Below the pieces are notes generated by a model. It did no database searches, was not told the origin of the DNA, and worked only from the letters and a program-made list of their open reading frames with translations. A stretch of DNA of 64,000 bases from Neocallimastix lanati (nom. inval.) (taxonomy: Eukaryota > Neocallimastigomycota > Neocallimastigomycetes > Neocallimastigales > Neocallimastigaceae), in NCBI GenBank assembly GCA_016946835.1, contig JACVTC010000098.1, positions 580,001-644,000 of the forward strand, written 5' to 3'. Position numbers and translations under genes: made by a program. Positions 12,660-37,240 of this stretch are shown piece by piece. Position 1 is the stretch's first letter. Each line of letters starts with the position of its first letter.

Positions 12660-13340
12660 ATAAAAATCTCTTTCACAAGCTATATTTTTTTATACTAATA
12701 CGGCACACACTTTTATAATAATTTTTAATATTTTGTTCTTTATTTATGTTTTTATTATTATTTACATGCTCATTTTCATAATTTTTATATACATTAATAA
12801 CATTATAATTTTCTTCATTATTTTCAAGAAACATTGATTTTATTTTATGAGAACCAATATTTACATTATAATAATCATTAATATTATAATTTCCTACATA
12901 GTTGATTTTTCTGTTTGAGTATTTTTTATTGTTTTTATAATTTTTATTCCTATATTTATTAGATTTATTGTCATTCCTATTTTGAAAAGTCTGACTATCT
13001 AAATTATCATTTTATTGGATCGTCGTGTTTATTTTTGACTTTCCAACCTTTAACATAGGACCTCTTAACTAAATCATCATTGTTTCTGTTATATAACAAC
13101 TTGAAAGTTTCAATGTCACTTAAAAGTAATATGTTTTAATATGATTCAGGAGGGATAGATATTTAACTTTTTCATCTTCTGGGAATATTGAATTATTTTT
13201 CTCCATTAATTTAAATATATCATTCATCTCTTCAATGGCATTTGATTTATCGCTTTCTTGTTTGGCGTAAATAGAATTCAATTTCTTGATCCAGTAAATA
13301 GCATCATTGGAATTTCTTCCATACTTCTTTTTAAGTATTC
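12660..13340 (-). pseudogene. Gag-like retroelement relic
   Basis: Read on the minus strand from 13340, a broken frame gives a charged helical stretch (EYLKKKYGRNS…, …EDEKVKYLSLLNHIKTYY) that stops at about 13118. It continues in a second frame (SDIETFKLLYNRNNDD, KRSYVKGWKVKNK) and a third, Asn/Lys-rich frame down to about 12662. Length, composition and order resemble the Gag of a fungal LTR retrotransposon, as does the intact Gag at 51291-52346. I see no zinc knuckle. Frame breaks fall in short homopolymers. Assignment to Gag is by resemblance only. Confidence 0.45.
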
Positions 13341-13394
13341 TTTAAATTTCAAAGGTAATCACAGCTGCCCAGACTGCTTACGACAAAATATAAA

Positions 13395-13436
<42 letters not shown>

Positions 13437-14059
13437 AAAAATTATATTTTTTTTTTATTTTTTAACTTTTTCTATGTGCTTATTTTTATTCATTTGTTTT
13501 TATTCATTTGTTTTTTATTTCTTATATTTTTATATAAATATAATTTTTTTTTATTTTATTTCTTATATATATATATATATATACATTTTTTTTTATCTTT
13601 ATTATTTAATATATATATATTTATTGTAGTTTTTGCTTTTTTTTTCTTTTTATTATTGCTTTTTTTTTTATTTTTATTTTATTTTTATTGCATTTTTATT
13701 TTATGTTTAATATAAATATTTTTCAAAAATATATATAGATAATATATATGTATTAAAATGAATAATTATAATAAAACTATAAAATGTAATATTAATTATA
13801 TAATAATCTTAACTAAAATTTTATAAATATAATAGCAATTTTCATTTTTTTTATCATTTTAAAAATGGTTCATAATACTTTGAAAAGAAATATATTATAA
13901 TAAATAATCTATTTTATTCTTTAGATAAAAATATAGAGTTAAATAATATATTTCTATTACTCTTTTACTTTTATAATTTTAAATATATGTAAGGATTAAA
14001 TCTCATTAATTACTATTATTAATATTATATTATAATATTAACTTTATTATCATTATAAT

Positions 14060-14369
<310 letters not shown>

Positions 14370-14731
14370 ATAAATAAATAAATTAAAAAATAATTATATA
14401 ATTATTAATAAATTATTAAAAATAGACACAATATAATCTAGATGAATATCCAATAATATATGTATCAACAAAATGTGATAGTGATCTTGTCCAACAAGTA
14501 ACAGGATAATTTTATTAATCATTATTTCATTATTATATATATATAAATAATTCTTTAATATGAATTTATTAACATAAACATATTATACTTATATTAATTA
14601 TTTAAAATAAAATTTATTACTTTATAAAACTTTTATGTTTAAAATAATTGGAATTAAATTTTAAATAAATAAAGAAATAAATAAAAAGAGAAAAAAAAAA
14701 TAAATTAATTTATTATTATATTTGATTAAAT

Positions 14732-17700
14732 TTAATTTTTAGAAATTAATTTATTTTTTTTTTCTTTTTTCTTTTTATCTTTTTTATTTTTTTTACTAAA
14801 AATTCTTTTCCACCATCTTTTCTTTCCTTTGTTTTTATTATCTTCTTTTGTATTGTCTGGTATTGTAATTTGAGTTTTACTTTCAGTTAACGGTAGTTTT
14901 TCATTATTCTCTTCTTTGACAATAGAAACATCAATATCATTAATTTCTTTCTTTTCTGATTTTCTTAGTTGTTCCTTTTCCTCTGATTTTTCTATTTTTT
15001 CTGTTTCTTCAGTGATAACCTTATTTTTTTCATTTTCAAGGTATTTTTCTTTAGCTTCAAGCATTGCTTGCTTTTTGCTATTTATAGTAATTGGTTTGGA
15101 ATTGGCATTGACTGACTTACTTTGTTTACTTTTAAAATGTCTTTTCTTTGAACTCTTTCTGAAGAATGGGAAACAACCTATTCTCTTCTTCTTTTTAATA
15201 ACGTCATAATCATTTTTAACTTCAAGTACATTTTTATCCATGGAATCTTCTTTAACAAGATTATCAGCAATACTGCACCATAACTTTTCAGAATATTTCT
15301 TCATAAATGGAGCATCAAGAGATTGATAACGATTATTTTTAATATCTTTAACAGTGCATAATTCCTTTAAAATTGTAATATATATAGTATAGTATTCCTC
15401 TGCAGTAATCTTATTCATGTTGTAATCATAGGTAGCATTTTCGAAATTTTTTTGTAATTTATCTTGGTCCTTACCAAAAAGCGTAATAGTATATAATAAG
15501 ACCTCATCATTTTCAGCAAGAGATGGAATAGAAGCATACATAGTTTTTTCTAATGATTTTTCTTGATTATTGTTCACTTCATTATTACTCCTATAGATAA
15601 TTCTCCTAACAAGTTTTTCATCGTTTAATCCAGTACTTAATTCTCCATTTTTATTTCCTTGAGAAATATTTATTTCTTTTGATACTTCTAATGAAGCAGG
15701 CTCTTCACTTGTTTCAATAGTAGTATTTTCTTCACCTTTGACTTCTTCATCATCTTCAATTGATTCTTCACTTTTAGTGACATATGTTTGACCATTTCTA
15801 CGAATAATTCTTTTGATAATTCTTTTACGAATAGACTTTTGATCATCTGACTCAGATTCTTCTGAAACTTCAACTTCTTTTGGAGAAGAAACTTTAATTT
15901 CTTCATCATTTTCAACTGGTTCTTCACCTTTAGTGATACATGTTTGACCATTTCTATGAATAATTCTTCTTATAATTCTTTTACTAATAGACTTTTCATC
16001 ACCTAAATTAGATTCTTCTGAAACTTCAATCTCTCTTGGAGTTGATGAAACTTTAATTTCTTCACCATCTTCAATTGGTTCTTCACTTTCAGTGACATAT
16101 GTTTGACCATTTCTACGAATAATTCTTTTGATAATTCTTTTACGAATAGACTTTTGATCATCTGATTCAGATTCTTCTGAAACTATAACTTCTTTTGGAG
16201 AAGAAGAAACTTCAATTTCGTCATCATCTTCAATTGGTTCTTCATTTTCAGTGACAATTGTTTGACCATTTCTACGAATAATTCTTTTAATAATTCTTTT
16301 ACGAATAGGTTTTCGATCATCTGACTCAGATTCTTCTGAAACTTCAACTTCTTTTGGAGAAGAAACTTTAATTTCTTCATCATTTTCAACTGGTTCTTCA
16401 CCTTTAGTGATACATGTTTGACCATTTCTATGAATAATTCTTCTTATAATTCTTTTACTAATAGACTTTTCATCACCTAAATTAGATTCTTCTGAAACTT
16501 CAATCTCTCTTGGAGTTGATGAAACTTTAATTTCTTCACCATCTTCAATTGGTTCTTCACTTTCAGTGACATATGCTTGACTATTTCTACGAATAATTCT
16601 TTTGATAATTCTTTTACGAATAGGCTTTTGATAATTTGATTCAGATTCTTCTGAAACTTCAACTTTTCTTGGAGTAGATATAACTTCAATTTCTTCACCA
16701 TCTTCAATTGGCTCTTTAATTTCACTATTTGATTCAGATTCATTAGAAACTTCTGCTTTTTGAGGAAGAGAAATAATTCTACCACTTTCTTCAATATTTT
16801 CTTCTTCACTTGGTTTAATAACTCTCTTTTTATTATACTTCCTAATAATAACTGTCTTTCTTAATGGTTCATCAGAACTGTTTTCGATTTGTTGTTCAGA
16901 TAATATTTCTTTATTTTCAATGTCAGATATGTCAGAATCATTTTCAAACTGATTTTTTTCATTTGAATTAATTAGAATAGATATATTAACAGGTTTTTTC
17001 TCATCATTTTTAGTTATTTCTTCAATATTATTTATTGCGATATCAATATTAGTTTTATTTTGAATTTTTTCTTCAACAATATATTCCTTGATATCCTTAT
17101 CTGGATCCTCTAACAAACCATTTCTATCATTAACTTCAATATCATTATTTAAAGATTCATCTTCAATAACATCTTGGATAACAATTTCATATGAATCATT
17201 AATAGGGATAATCTTTCCTTCAAAATTGTCATAATATGAATCCTCAATTTCATATTCATATATTTCTTGATTCATATCATTATTAGTTATCTTAACATTA
17301 TTATTTTCATTATCATCATTTTGTTGAATAATTTTATCAGTAACATATTTGTATATTTCATCCTTTGGATCTTCCAAAATAATATCTTTATTTCTAATAT
17401 CAATATTTTCCTTTGAATCCTGAATAACATCTTCAATTACAATTTCATATGATTCACCTAAAGAATGATTTACAATGGCATCATCATTAGTTTGAGTTAC
17501 ATCTTCAATAATAATTTCATAAAATTCTTCTATTGTTTCCTTAGAAGAATCCTCTTTAATCTCTTCATCAGTATCTTCTTTACTGAGATTTTCTTCAATT
17601 TCAGAAATTTCTTCATCAACATTAATCTTTTCTATTGGTTGAATGGCAGCATTAAATATAACGGATTTTTGTTCAGAAATAAATGAAGATTTAATATCTT

Positions 17701-20700
17701 CAGGTGAAATGTTAACTGGTTGAACTTCAGGAACTTCATTTAAATTAAGTGATTTTGGTTCAATTTCGATATCTTCATTATTTAATAATATTTCTTTTTC
17801 AGTATTATCTTCAAAAACAATTTCTACATGAGAATCTTCCATTGTAGAATCAACAATAGCCTGATCTCTTTCTTTTTCTATCCTTTCTTCCTTTTTTTCT
17901 TTTTCTTCTTCTTTTTTTTCTTCTTCTTCTATTTTTTCTAGAATATTATTCATAGAAATATATGTCTTCTTTTTATCAAAAATATCATTAATCATGGTTT
18001 GTTCTTCTAAAGCTAAAGTTTTTTCTTCTAAAATACTATTACTATTATCAATCGTCTTACCAGATTTTTGTATAAACAATTGATTATTTAATTCTGGTAC
18101 ATAATTTTGAGGTTGAATCTCAACATCATTAACTTGAATGATTCTATCATTAAATTTTGGGACTTCAGTAATTTCTGTTTCCACTTCTTCATGTTTTTCT
18201 GGTTTAACAATCTCACTAGGTATTATTAATTCATTAGCAGTTGCTTCTTTATTATTGGACATAATATCATTTGGAATAATTGATCTATTGACAATAATTT
18301 CTTCTTCAATAGTGATATCATTTGGAAGAATAGTATCATTACTATTAGTATCGACCTCAATAGCTTCACTGGAAGGAATAGGTTCAACAATAATATTATC
18401 CTTTCCAATATCTTTTGGATTCATGGACATAAAAGACCTATTTTTATTATCGTTTTCCTGATTGATATAATTATTGTGATTTCTTACTACGAAAGATAAG
18501 CTTTCAATCTCATCTTCATTAATAAATAAGTCATTTTCAAAATTATCTTCTATAATTCCAGTAATATCTAATGGTTCTTCAGTGGTTAAAGATCTATCTA
18601 ACGGAATACTATTATCCTCTTCTCCACTTAAACCTGGCATCTTAGTCATAGTAAATCCATCCAATTCACTAATAACTTCAATAATTGATCTTCTTCTTCT
18701 TCCATTACTATTCTTTGAAGAATCTCCATCACTGGAATCATTAGAGAATGATTTTTTTTTAATATCATCTTCATAATTAAAACCATAGACATCAAACTCT
18801 TCAATATTGATATTTTTATCATCTTTTGTAATACTTTTATTAACCGAAGAATCGTGAGGATTTTCGTCATCTTCTTCATCTTCTTCAAATTCTGATACAT
18901 GAAGACCAGGTAAACTATTAATATTTAAAATATCATCTTTTTCTTCATTTAATTCCAATTCTTGTTCTGGTTCAGATAAAAGGACTGAAGTATCTTTTGG
19001 ATTAACATAAATATTTTCATCCCTAGAGATATTATTCATATAAATATGTGGTTTTTCAGTTTCCTTAAGGTATTTTTTGTATTGCTTTCTAAAACCACGT
19101 AACTCATTAAAATTCCAACTAATATGATAACTACCAAAATCATCAATGACAGAAGTTTTGATAGGAACTTCAATTTTTCTTGATTGAGAAGGAGGATAAT
19201 TAGATTTGTAATTTGGAAATGTATTAATGGTATTATCTTCTTTTTCTTGTTTTTGTTTAATAAATAGAATATCATTAAAAGTTGAATCATTAGGAGTAGA
19301 ATCTAATTCAACATCCTCAATACTTTTCTTAACATTTCGAAATTCTGTAGATTTATCATTTTCAGAAATATTTAAATCACCTGACTTAATTTCAAATGTA
19401 TCATCATTCTTATGTTCATTTTCATAATTATCAATTTTAAAACTTTTAGTAATATAAGCATAATCTGTTGGATGATTAGAAGATGTAATTAAAAAAAAAA
19501 TGCATTCATCAATTTTTGGATGAATATTCCATTTAAATTTATTAATTTCTTCATTTTCATTTTTATCATTATATTTATCATCTTTTTTATCATCTTTTTT
19601 ATCATCTTTCTTATCATCTTTTTTATCATTATTTTTATTATCATTTTTATTGTCATTTTTATTATCATTCTTATTATTATTTTTATTATTATTATTATTA
19701 TTATTATCAATATTGCCATCATTCTCTGTAACTTCTTTTTTCTGTTCTTCTTTGAATTCAGCATTTTCCGGTTCAGTGTTAGTAAGATTATTTGATTCTT
19801 GAATAACCTTAGTATTCCAGGCATTATCATAAGGATGGTTAAATGGAATATTTGAGCTACTATTATGATCAAAAGATTTTAAAAAATTTCTATGACCTTT
19901 TGGATTATTTACAGAGTAGTTATCATATATATTCCTCCAAAGACTAACTAAATGATCAAAAGGAGATGAAGATTTTGTGTTCAATGAAGAAGAATTTAAT
20001 TCCTTTTCTTTCATAACAACATTATTTCTACTAGATTTCCAAGGCTTATTATTTCCAATAAAATGAATAACAGAAATACTATCTTGATGTTCATTAAAAG
20101 AAGGAGCATAAGTATAATAAGCGGAAGGTGTAACATTATAATTAAAAGATAAACGAGCGTTTAGTGTATTATTCCATTTACTGAAGAATCTGTTTAATAA
20201 TCCTTGATCACCACCATCATAACTACCATTAGTTCTAGAATAATTAATCAAATCTGAATATGTTTGAAGATCTGGTTTACAAACAAATACTCCAGAATTA
20301 AAATTATCTGGCCATCCAACATCAGGGGCAGCTAAAAATGCAACATCACCATTATTATATACTTCTTTGATTTGATCAAATAAGGAATCTATATTCTTTA
20401 AAACAATAGTATCTGCATCTAAAAAGGTAACGAAATTATATTGAACCAATTTCCAGACATTTAATTTTGTAAAAGTTATACCAAGTTCTGGTCTACCTAA
20501 TAATTCAAGATTTTTTTGATCTTTTGAATCTAATTCATCTACAAGAATAACTTTATCATATAAATCGCCTGGCTTTTCAAGGCTTTCTATTATATCTTGA
20601 CTAACACTTTTAGTGACCATACAAACCAATTCATTTTTGGTATGAGTAATATGTAATGAATGAGCTAAAGCTACAACACCTTGGATATATGAATCAGAAG

Positions 20701-20734
20701 TTAAAAGAGTAACAAATGCATTAACATTTACCAT
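14732..20734 (-). CDS. Giant glycogenin-like GT8 glycosyltransferase with charged repeat tail
   Basis: One uninterrupted 2000-codon frame. Residues 1 to about 240 are a glycogenin-type GT8 domain. It has an N-terminal strand (NAFVTLLTSDSYIQG), the DxD metal/UDP-glucose motif FLDADTIVL (DAD at 106-108), FNSGVFVCKP, DGGDQGLLN and a final VIHFIGNNKPW. Aligning AYYTYAPSF by eye with rabbit glycogenin puts Tyr207 at the self-glucosylated tyrosine. The remaining 1750 residues are mostly acidic and disordered. They include an Asn/Lys/Asp microsatellite stretch (about 350-395), about six 53-residue repeats (about 1330-1660) that alternate acidic blocks with RIIKRIIRRNGQ, a possible folded segment (YDYNMNKITAEEYY…), and a very basic C-terminus. 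Predicted role: priming glycogen synthesis by UDP-glucose-dependent autoglucosylation. Canonical glycogenins are about 330-700 residues, so the tail is exceptional. Confidence 0.85.
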   Translation of the reverse strand: MVNVNAFVTLLTSDSYIQGVVALAHSLHITHTKNELVCMVTKSVSQDIIESLEKPGDLYDKVILVDELDSKDQKNLELLGRPELGITFTKLNVWKLVQYNFVTFLDADTIVLKNIDSLFDQIKEVYNNGDVAFLAAPDVGWPDNFNSGVFVCKPDLQTYSDLINYSRTNGSYDGGDQGLLNRFFSKWNNTLNARLSFNYNVTPSAYYTYAPSFNEHQDSISVIHFIGNNKPWKSSRNNVVMKEKELNSSSLNTKSSSPFDHLVSLWRNIYDNYSVNNPKGHRNFLKSFDHNSSSNIPFNHPYDNAWNTKVIQESNNLTNTEPENAEFKEEQKKEVTENDGNIDNNNNNNNKNNNKNDNKNDNKNDNKNNDKKDDKKDDKKDDKKDDKYNDKNENEEINKFKWNIHPKIDECIFFLITSSNHPTDYAYITKSFKIDNYENEHKNDDTFEIKSGDLNISENDKSTEFRNVKKSIEDVELDSTPNDSTFNDILFIKQKQEKEDNTINTFPNYKSNYPPSQSRKIEVPIKTSVIDDFGSYHISWNFNELRGFRKQYKKYLKETEKPHIYMNNISRDENIYVNPKDTSVLLSEPEQELELNEEKDDILNINSLPGLHVSEFEEDEEDDENPHDSSVNKSITKDDKNINIEEFDVYGFNYEDDIKKKSFSNDSSDGDSSKNSNGRRRRSIIEVISELDGFTMTKMPGLSGEEDNSIPLDRSLTTEEPLDITGIIEDNFENDLFINEDEIESLSFVVRNHNNYINQENDNKNRSFMSMNPKDIGKDNIIVEPIPSSEAIEVDTNSNDTILPNDITIEEEIIVNRSIIPNDIMSNNKEATANELIIPSEIVKPEKHEEVETEITEVPKFNDRIIQVNDVEIQPQNYVPELNNQLFIQKSGKTIDNSNSILEEKTLALEEQTMINDIFDKKKTYISMNNILEKIEEEEKKEEEKEKKEERIEKERDQAIVDSTMEDSHVEIVFEDNTEKEILLNNEDIEIEPKSLNLNEVPEVQPVNISPEDIKSSFISEQKSVIFNAAIQPIEKINVDEEISEIEENLSKEDTDEEIKEDSSKETIEEFYEIIIEDVTQTNDDAIVNHSLGESYEIVIEDVIQDSKENIDIRNKDIILEDPKDEIYKYVTDKIIQQNDDNENNNVKITNNDMNQEIYEYEIEDSYYDNFEGKIIPINDSYEIVIQDVIEDESLNNDIEVNDRNGLLEDPDKDIKEYIVEEKIQNKTNIDIAINNIEEITKNDEKKPVNISILINSNEKNQFENDSDISDIENKEILSEQQIENSSDEPLRKTVIIRKYNKKRVIKPSEEENIEESGRIISLPQKAEVSNESESNSEIKEPIEDGEEIEVISTPRKVEVSEESESNYQKPIRKRIIKRIIRRNSQAYVTESEEPIEDGEEIKVSSTPREIEVSEESNLGDEKSISKRIIRRIIHRNGQTCITKGEEPVENDEEIKVSSPKEVEVSEESESDDRKPIRKRIIKRIIRRNGQTIVTENEEPIEDDDEIEVSSSPKEVIVSEESESDDQKSIRKRIIKRIIRRNGQTYVTESEEPIEDGEEIKVSSTPREIEVSEESNLGDEKSISKRIIRRIIHRNGQTCITKGEEPVENDEEIKVSSPKEVEVSEESESDDQKSIRKRIIKRIIRRNGQTYVTKSEESIEDDEEVKGEENTTIETSEEPASLEVSKEINISQGNKNGELSTGLNDEKLVRRIIYRSNNEVNNNQEKSLEKTMYASIPSLAENDEVLLYTITLFGKDQDKLQKNFENATYDYNMNKITAEEYYTIYITILKELCTVKDIKNNRYQSLDAPFMKKYSEKLWCSIADNLVKEDSMDKNVLEVKNDYDVIKKKKRIGCFPFFRKSSKKRHFKSKQSKSVNANSKPITINSKKQAMLEAKEKYLENEKNKVITEETEKIEKSEEKEQLRKSEKKEINDIDVSIVKEENNEKLPLTESKTQITIPDNTKEDNKNKGKKRWWKRIFSKKNKKDKKKKEKKNKLISKN
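15700..16790. repeat. Coding minisatellite, about 157-bp units
   Basis: Six to seven units encode the 53-residue repeats of the GT8 tail. Units 2 and 5 encode the same residues, and units 3 and 6 nearly the same, so a block of about three units was itself duplicated. Confidence 0.85.
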
Positions 20735-30826
<10,092 letters not shown>

Positions 30827-33595
30827 TTATCTTGAGTGGCTCATTGTAGATTCCTTTAATGCAACTAATTGTTTAGTTCTGAAGTTTTCATAATGAACAA
30901 TACCAGTAGTTTCAATTAAATCTTGAAGATGAGTTCTAGTTAAGAAGTTTCTAAGTTGTGAGAATTCACAGTGGTTTTCATCTTCAACTATATTTATTTA
31001 ATATAAAAATTATTTCATTAAATAATTAAAAATAATATTAATAAATATATTTAATATTATATATTTATATATATATAATTTAAATCTTACTATTAATTAA
31101 ACCCCAGCGAGTTTTACGTCCACGAACAGCCTTACCGTCAACAACGACATTTCTTTCAGAACCAACTACAGCGAATGGGATTAAATCCTTTAAAAATAAT
31201 TGTAATTACGAGAAATATATATATATTTCAATTTAATTAATATGTTCAAACATTTTATATATTTATAATATTTATAATATATATAATATTAATATATTAG
31301 GAATAATATGCATATATTAATTATATATAAATTGTTTATTTTTTATGTTTTTTGTTTTAATTTTTTCCATACTCTCATTTCTTGATTTAAAGCCTTCTCA
31401 GCCCTATCAGCTTCAGTAACACTATAATCATCAGTATCAACATCATCGTATGGATAAAGTTCAATATTATGGAAAGCAAGTTCTTCCTTGATTCTCTTTT
31501 TGAAAGCAACACGTTCTTCTAATGTTAAAGAATCAGATTTTGCAATAACTGGAATAACATTACAGATATCAGAAAGTTTCTTAAGAACAATAATATCAAT
31601 TGGTTTAAGACTAAAGTTGTATTTATTAACAAAGCATTAATAATTAAATTCATATTAATATTTATAATTACATGATTTTAATTTATCATATATCGTTAAC
31701 AATAAAAATAAAAAATATATTATATTTACGAGTGACCAGTTGGAGCAATGAAATATAAAACAGCATGAATTCTTGTATCGGCTATTCTTCTTTCTCTGTT
31801 TGGAGTTAATTCTTTACGAAGATAAGTAGCATATTGATCCTTAATATACTTAACAATAGAATCCCAACTAATAAAAAAATTATAAAAAAAAATTATAAAT
31901 ATAAATATTAATAAAAATAATAATAATTAAATTATTATATTAATAATAACTAAATATCTTCAGCAATCGAAATGACAATAAAAAAAAAAAAAACTAATAA
32001 TAATAAGAGCCACATATTTCCATAACAGCAAATAATAAAAATAAAAACAAAATAAAAATTTAATTATTAAAAGAATTACCAGTTTTCATTATTAATTTGG
32101 TCACCAAAACCTGGAGTATCAGTAATACTTAATCTGAGTCTAACTCCATTTTCTTCAATAACTATTTACATTAAAAAAATAAATAAAATGCATAAAAATC
32201 ATTATAAATATAAATAATATATAAATTTTTAAAATTTATACAAAGTTTATTATTAATTACTTACTATGAGTAATTGTATTAATTTCAGTAGTTTGACGAA
32301 TTGGATCACTAGCTTTCTGAGTGGCCTTATTATCTAAAAGATGAGCAGCAAAAAGAGTATTAATCATAGTAGATTTACCTAAACCAGATTGACCTATGGA
32401 ATATTTAATAACATTTATTCAATTAATTAAAATCTTCAATTTGATAATAGTTATAACAACATTTGAATATTTTTTAACATATCATAAATAGTCTAATTGT
32501 TGTTAATAAAACTTATTCATATTTAAAAAGTCCCTAATATATATAAATAAATTAAAACCTATGTTCAATATTTATTTATCTATTTATTTATTAAAACAAT
32601 TTATTTATTGAAATTTCTTACTCTAATTATTGATAATTTTAACAAAATTTCTAAAAAATACTTGTATCAATAATTGCTTTTTTAGTAATAACAATATACT
32701 GTTTTAAAAAATATATATATGTTTAAAATATTGTATTACATTTAATTATATTTTTTTTCATTTATTAAAATTTAGAAATATAATTTAAACATTATTCTGA
32801 ATATAAACTCTTTGATTTTTTATCATAAACAATCAAATCTTTTACAATAAAAGATAATTTATAGTAAATTGTATTTCATATTCCCGATATTGTTCATAGT
32901 GTGAACTTATTTCATTTAATATTATCAACTTCACAAGTACATTCTTTCAATATAAATGAATTATTGTTCTATCAAGATTGTTTTTTTATTTATTGTTTAT
33001 TTGTTTATTTTTGGAAAACTATTGACAATAATTTATAAATTTACAATTTCTGAATATACTAACCAACAACCATAAGATTTAAAGTAAAACCTCTTTTAAT
33101 TAATTTCTTTTCAATTTGTTTAGTTATAGTATCGAAACCGACATATCCTGTTAAAGCAATCTTTTAATAAAAAGTATATATATATATTTAATAGTAATTA
33201 AATTTGATAATAATTTTATTAATTATATTTATTTATACTCAAAAAAAAAAAAATAATAATAATAATATATAAATAAATAAATCATAACAATAAAAAAATA
33301 AAAAAGAAAAAAAAAAAAAAAAAAACTTTTTTAAATATTTAAAAAAATCAATTCAATATATATTAAATTGTTTTATTAATTTTTTATCATTGAATAAAAA
33401 AAATCTACGAAATAATTTTTTTTTTTTTTTACAAATATTATAACAATATATTCAATTTAATAATAGAAATCCCATTATTATAATTTAAAATGTCTTTATA
33501 ATCAATTATTTATTTTGTTTAATAATGATATTCACTTTCTTATTTTCTTGTGGTTGTTGAACAGCAGGAGCTGGACTTTGTGGAGCTGAATCCAT
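30827..33595 (-). CDS. CDC10: Septin, Cdc10 type, eight exons (one apparent frame break)
   Basis: Exons on the minus strand: 33595-33536, 33160-33063, 32393-32265, 32161-32080, 31867-31730, 31610-31373, 31187-31091 and 30987-30827, all GT...AG. The protein would be about 333 residues. It contains the septin GTPase elements GQSGLGKST (G1), DTPGFGDQINNENCW (G3 region), AKSD (G4) and the septin-unique element (IPFAVVGSERNV… to GRKTRWG). It ends with FLTRTHLQDLIETT; no coiled coil follows, fitting Cdc10. Septins polymerise into filaments at the membrane and division sites. Odd point: exon 2 has one extra base in an AAAA run (plus 33118-33121) that shifts the frame between GYVGFDTITK and QIEKKLIKRGF. 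Everything else keeps phase, so a sequencing indel is the simplest explanation; a recent null allele is the alternative. Confidence 0.9.
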
Positions 33596-35780
<2,185 letters not shown>

Positions 35781-35789
35781 ATTTGATTC

Positions 35790-36110
35790 ATCTATATTGA
35801 TTGCATAACATAAAATTAAGGATGATATTATAAAAAGTATAATTCCTTTTGGTACAAAACTTAATTGTATATTCAATTATTTAATGAAGTTTCATAAGAA
35901 ATGAGATTTATATATTCTGAATATAGTACAATTAAATACCAAATAAGAAGAAATATAAATAAGCAACTATCTCCTGATATAACAATATTTGATGAAATTT
36001 CTGATGAATCAAAATATTATGAAACAATAAGAAATGAGAATTTTATAATATTCAAAAATCCTAATTTAATAATCTTTAAACTGATAAATCAATATTTTAA
36101 TTGAAAAATA
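35790..36110 (+). pseudogene. Decayed MULE transposase fragment
   Basis: The frame 35901-36104 (YSEYSTIKYQIRRNINKQ…, …NENFIIFKNPNLIIF) aligns by eye with residues about 118-175 of the MULE relic at 37751 (PEYSTIRSQIIRNINKQ, NENFMIFKNTDLIIF). Upstream bases 35790-35900 keep fragments of the preceding segment in shifting frames. No DDE residues survive. A GTGCATTTCG word at 36896-36905 may be what is left of its right terminal repeat. Confidence 0.7.
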
Positions 36111-36879
36111 CAAAACCATGGAATCCATTATTAATTGATAATGGATAATGAAAGACCAAGAAATGATATTGTTGAATTATAGTTTAAATATTTAATTTAA
36201 ATAATATAAACACTGATTTGTAATAAATTACAGATGAAAAAAAAAAAATATATAAGAATTCTTCTAATTCTGTCGTACAAATTTATTATTAACAGTTAAG
36301 ATTATTTATAATTAAAAATCTATAATTGTTTAATACGTTTTAAAAATTTATAAAAAATTTTGCTTTATAAATAATTCTAAATAATTATTTTATTATTCTT
36401 TTTATTTTCATATTTTCATTAGTAATTTTTTTACTATAAATTATATTTATATAATTAATTTTATGAATACTATAAAACAAATTTTCTATTAAATATTTAT
36501 ATTTTTATATTTATATTAATAATTTTTATACAATAAAACAAAAGTTTTCAATTAAAATGTAACAATAATAAATGTTTTTATTAATAACTTTATATCTATA
36601 TCATTAATTTTATTAATTAATAAACATAAAAGGTTAAAATTTTTTTATTCTAAAACTTTTATTTAAATTTTATTTCTTTAAAGAATATTTTATTTATATA
36701 TTTAAAGATTTTTAAACCTTTTAATTTTAATTTTTTGTTAATATAAATAGTTTTTTTTTAAATAATATTTTATTTTTAAGAATATTTAAAGAATATTTTT
36801 TTTATATATTTTTAAGATATATAAACCTTTTTAATTTTTAAAATGTTTTTTTTTTTAAAAAAAAAATGCTTTTTATATT

Positions 36880-37240
36880 TCAAGGGAGGGGAGTGTGCAT
36901 TTCGAAAATTTTTATTACAAAAATTTGTATTTTGTTGTATGGCTTAAATATTTTTAATTTTAAGCCGCTTAATTTTATTAAAAATTTAATGAATAATAAT
37001 TAATTAATTAAATAAATAAAATTACAATTCTCAAAAATTTTCAAACACGTAATCTTACGTGGGGCGTATATCTAATTGTATCATAATTTTGTGGCTTTTT
37101 CTACAATTTTTAAAAAGCCATATATTTACAATATGGCGTGAATAATAAAGTGGTGATATTTTATGACGAAAATTTATAAGCCACCAAGAATTTGGCGAAA
37201 TTCAACTGGACGAAATTCAACTTTTGGCGAAATACAACAC
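36880..37240. repeat. Hairpin-rich block and left terminal-type repeats of the MULE
   Basis: Three spaced copies of GAAAT(T/A)CAAC face inward at 37194-37206, 37209-37221 and 37226-37238. Their reverse complement GTTGCATTTC recurs at the right side of the transposase (39819-39908). The block also has short stems (cacgtaa/ttacgtg at 37046-37061; ggcttttt/aaaaagcc near 37092-37120). These fit MULE terminal inverted repeats; exact ends and target-site duplication could not be fixed. Confidence 0.55.
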
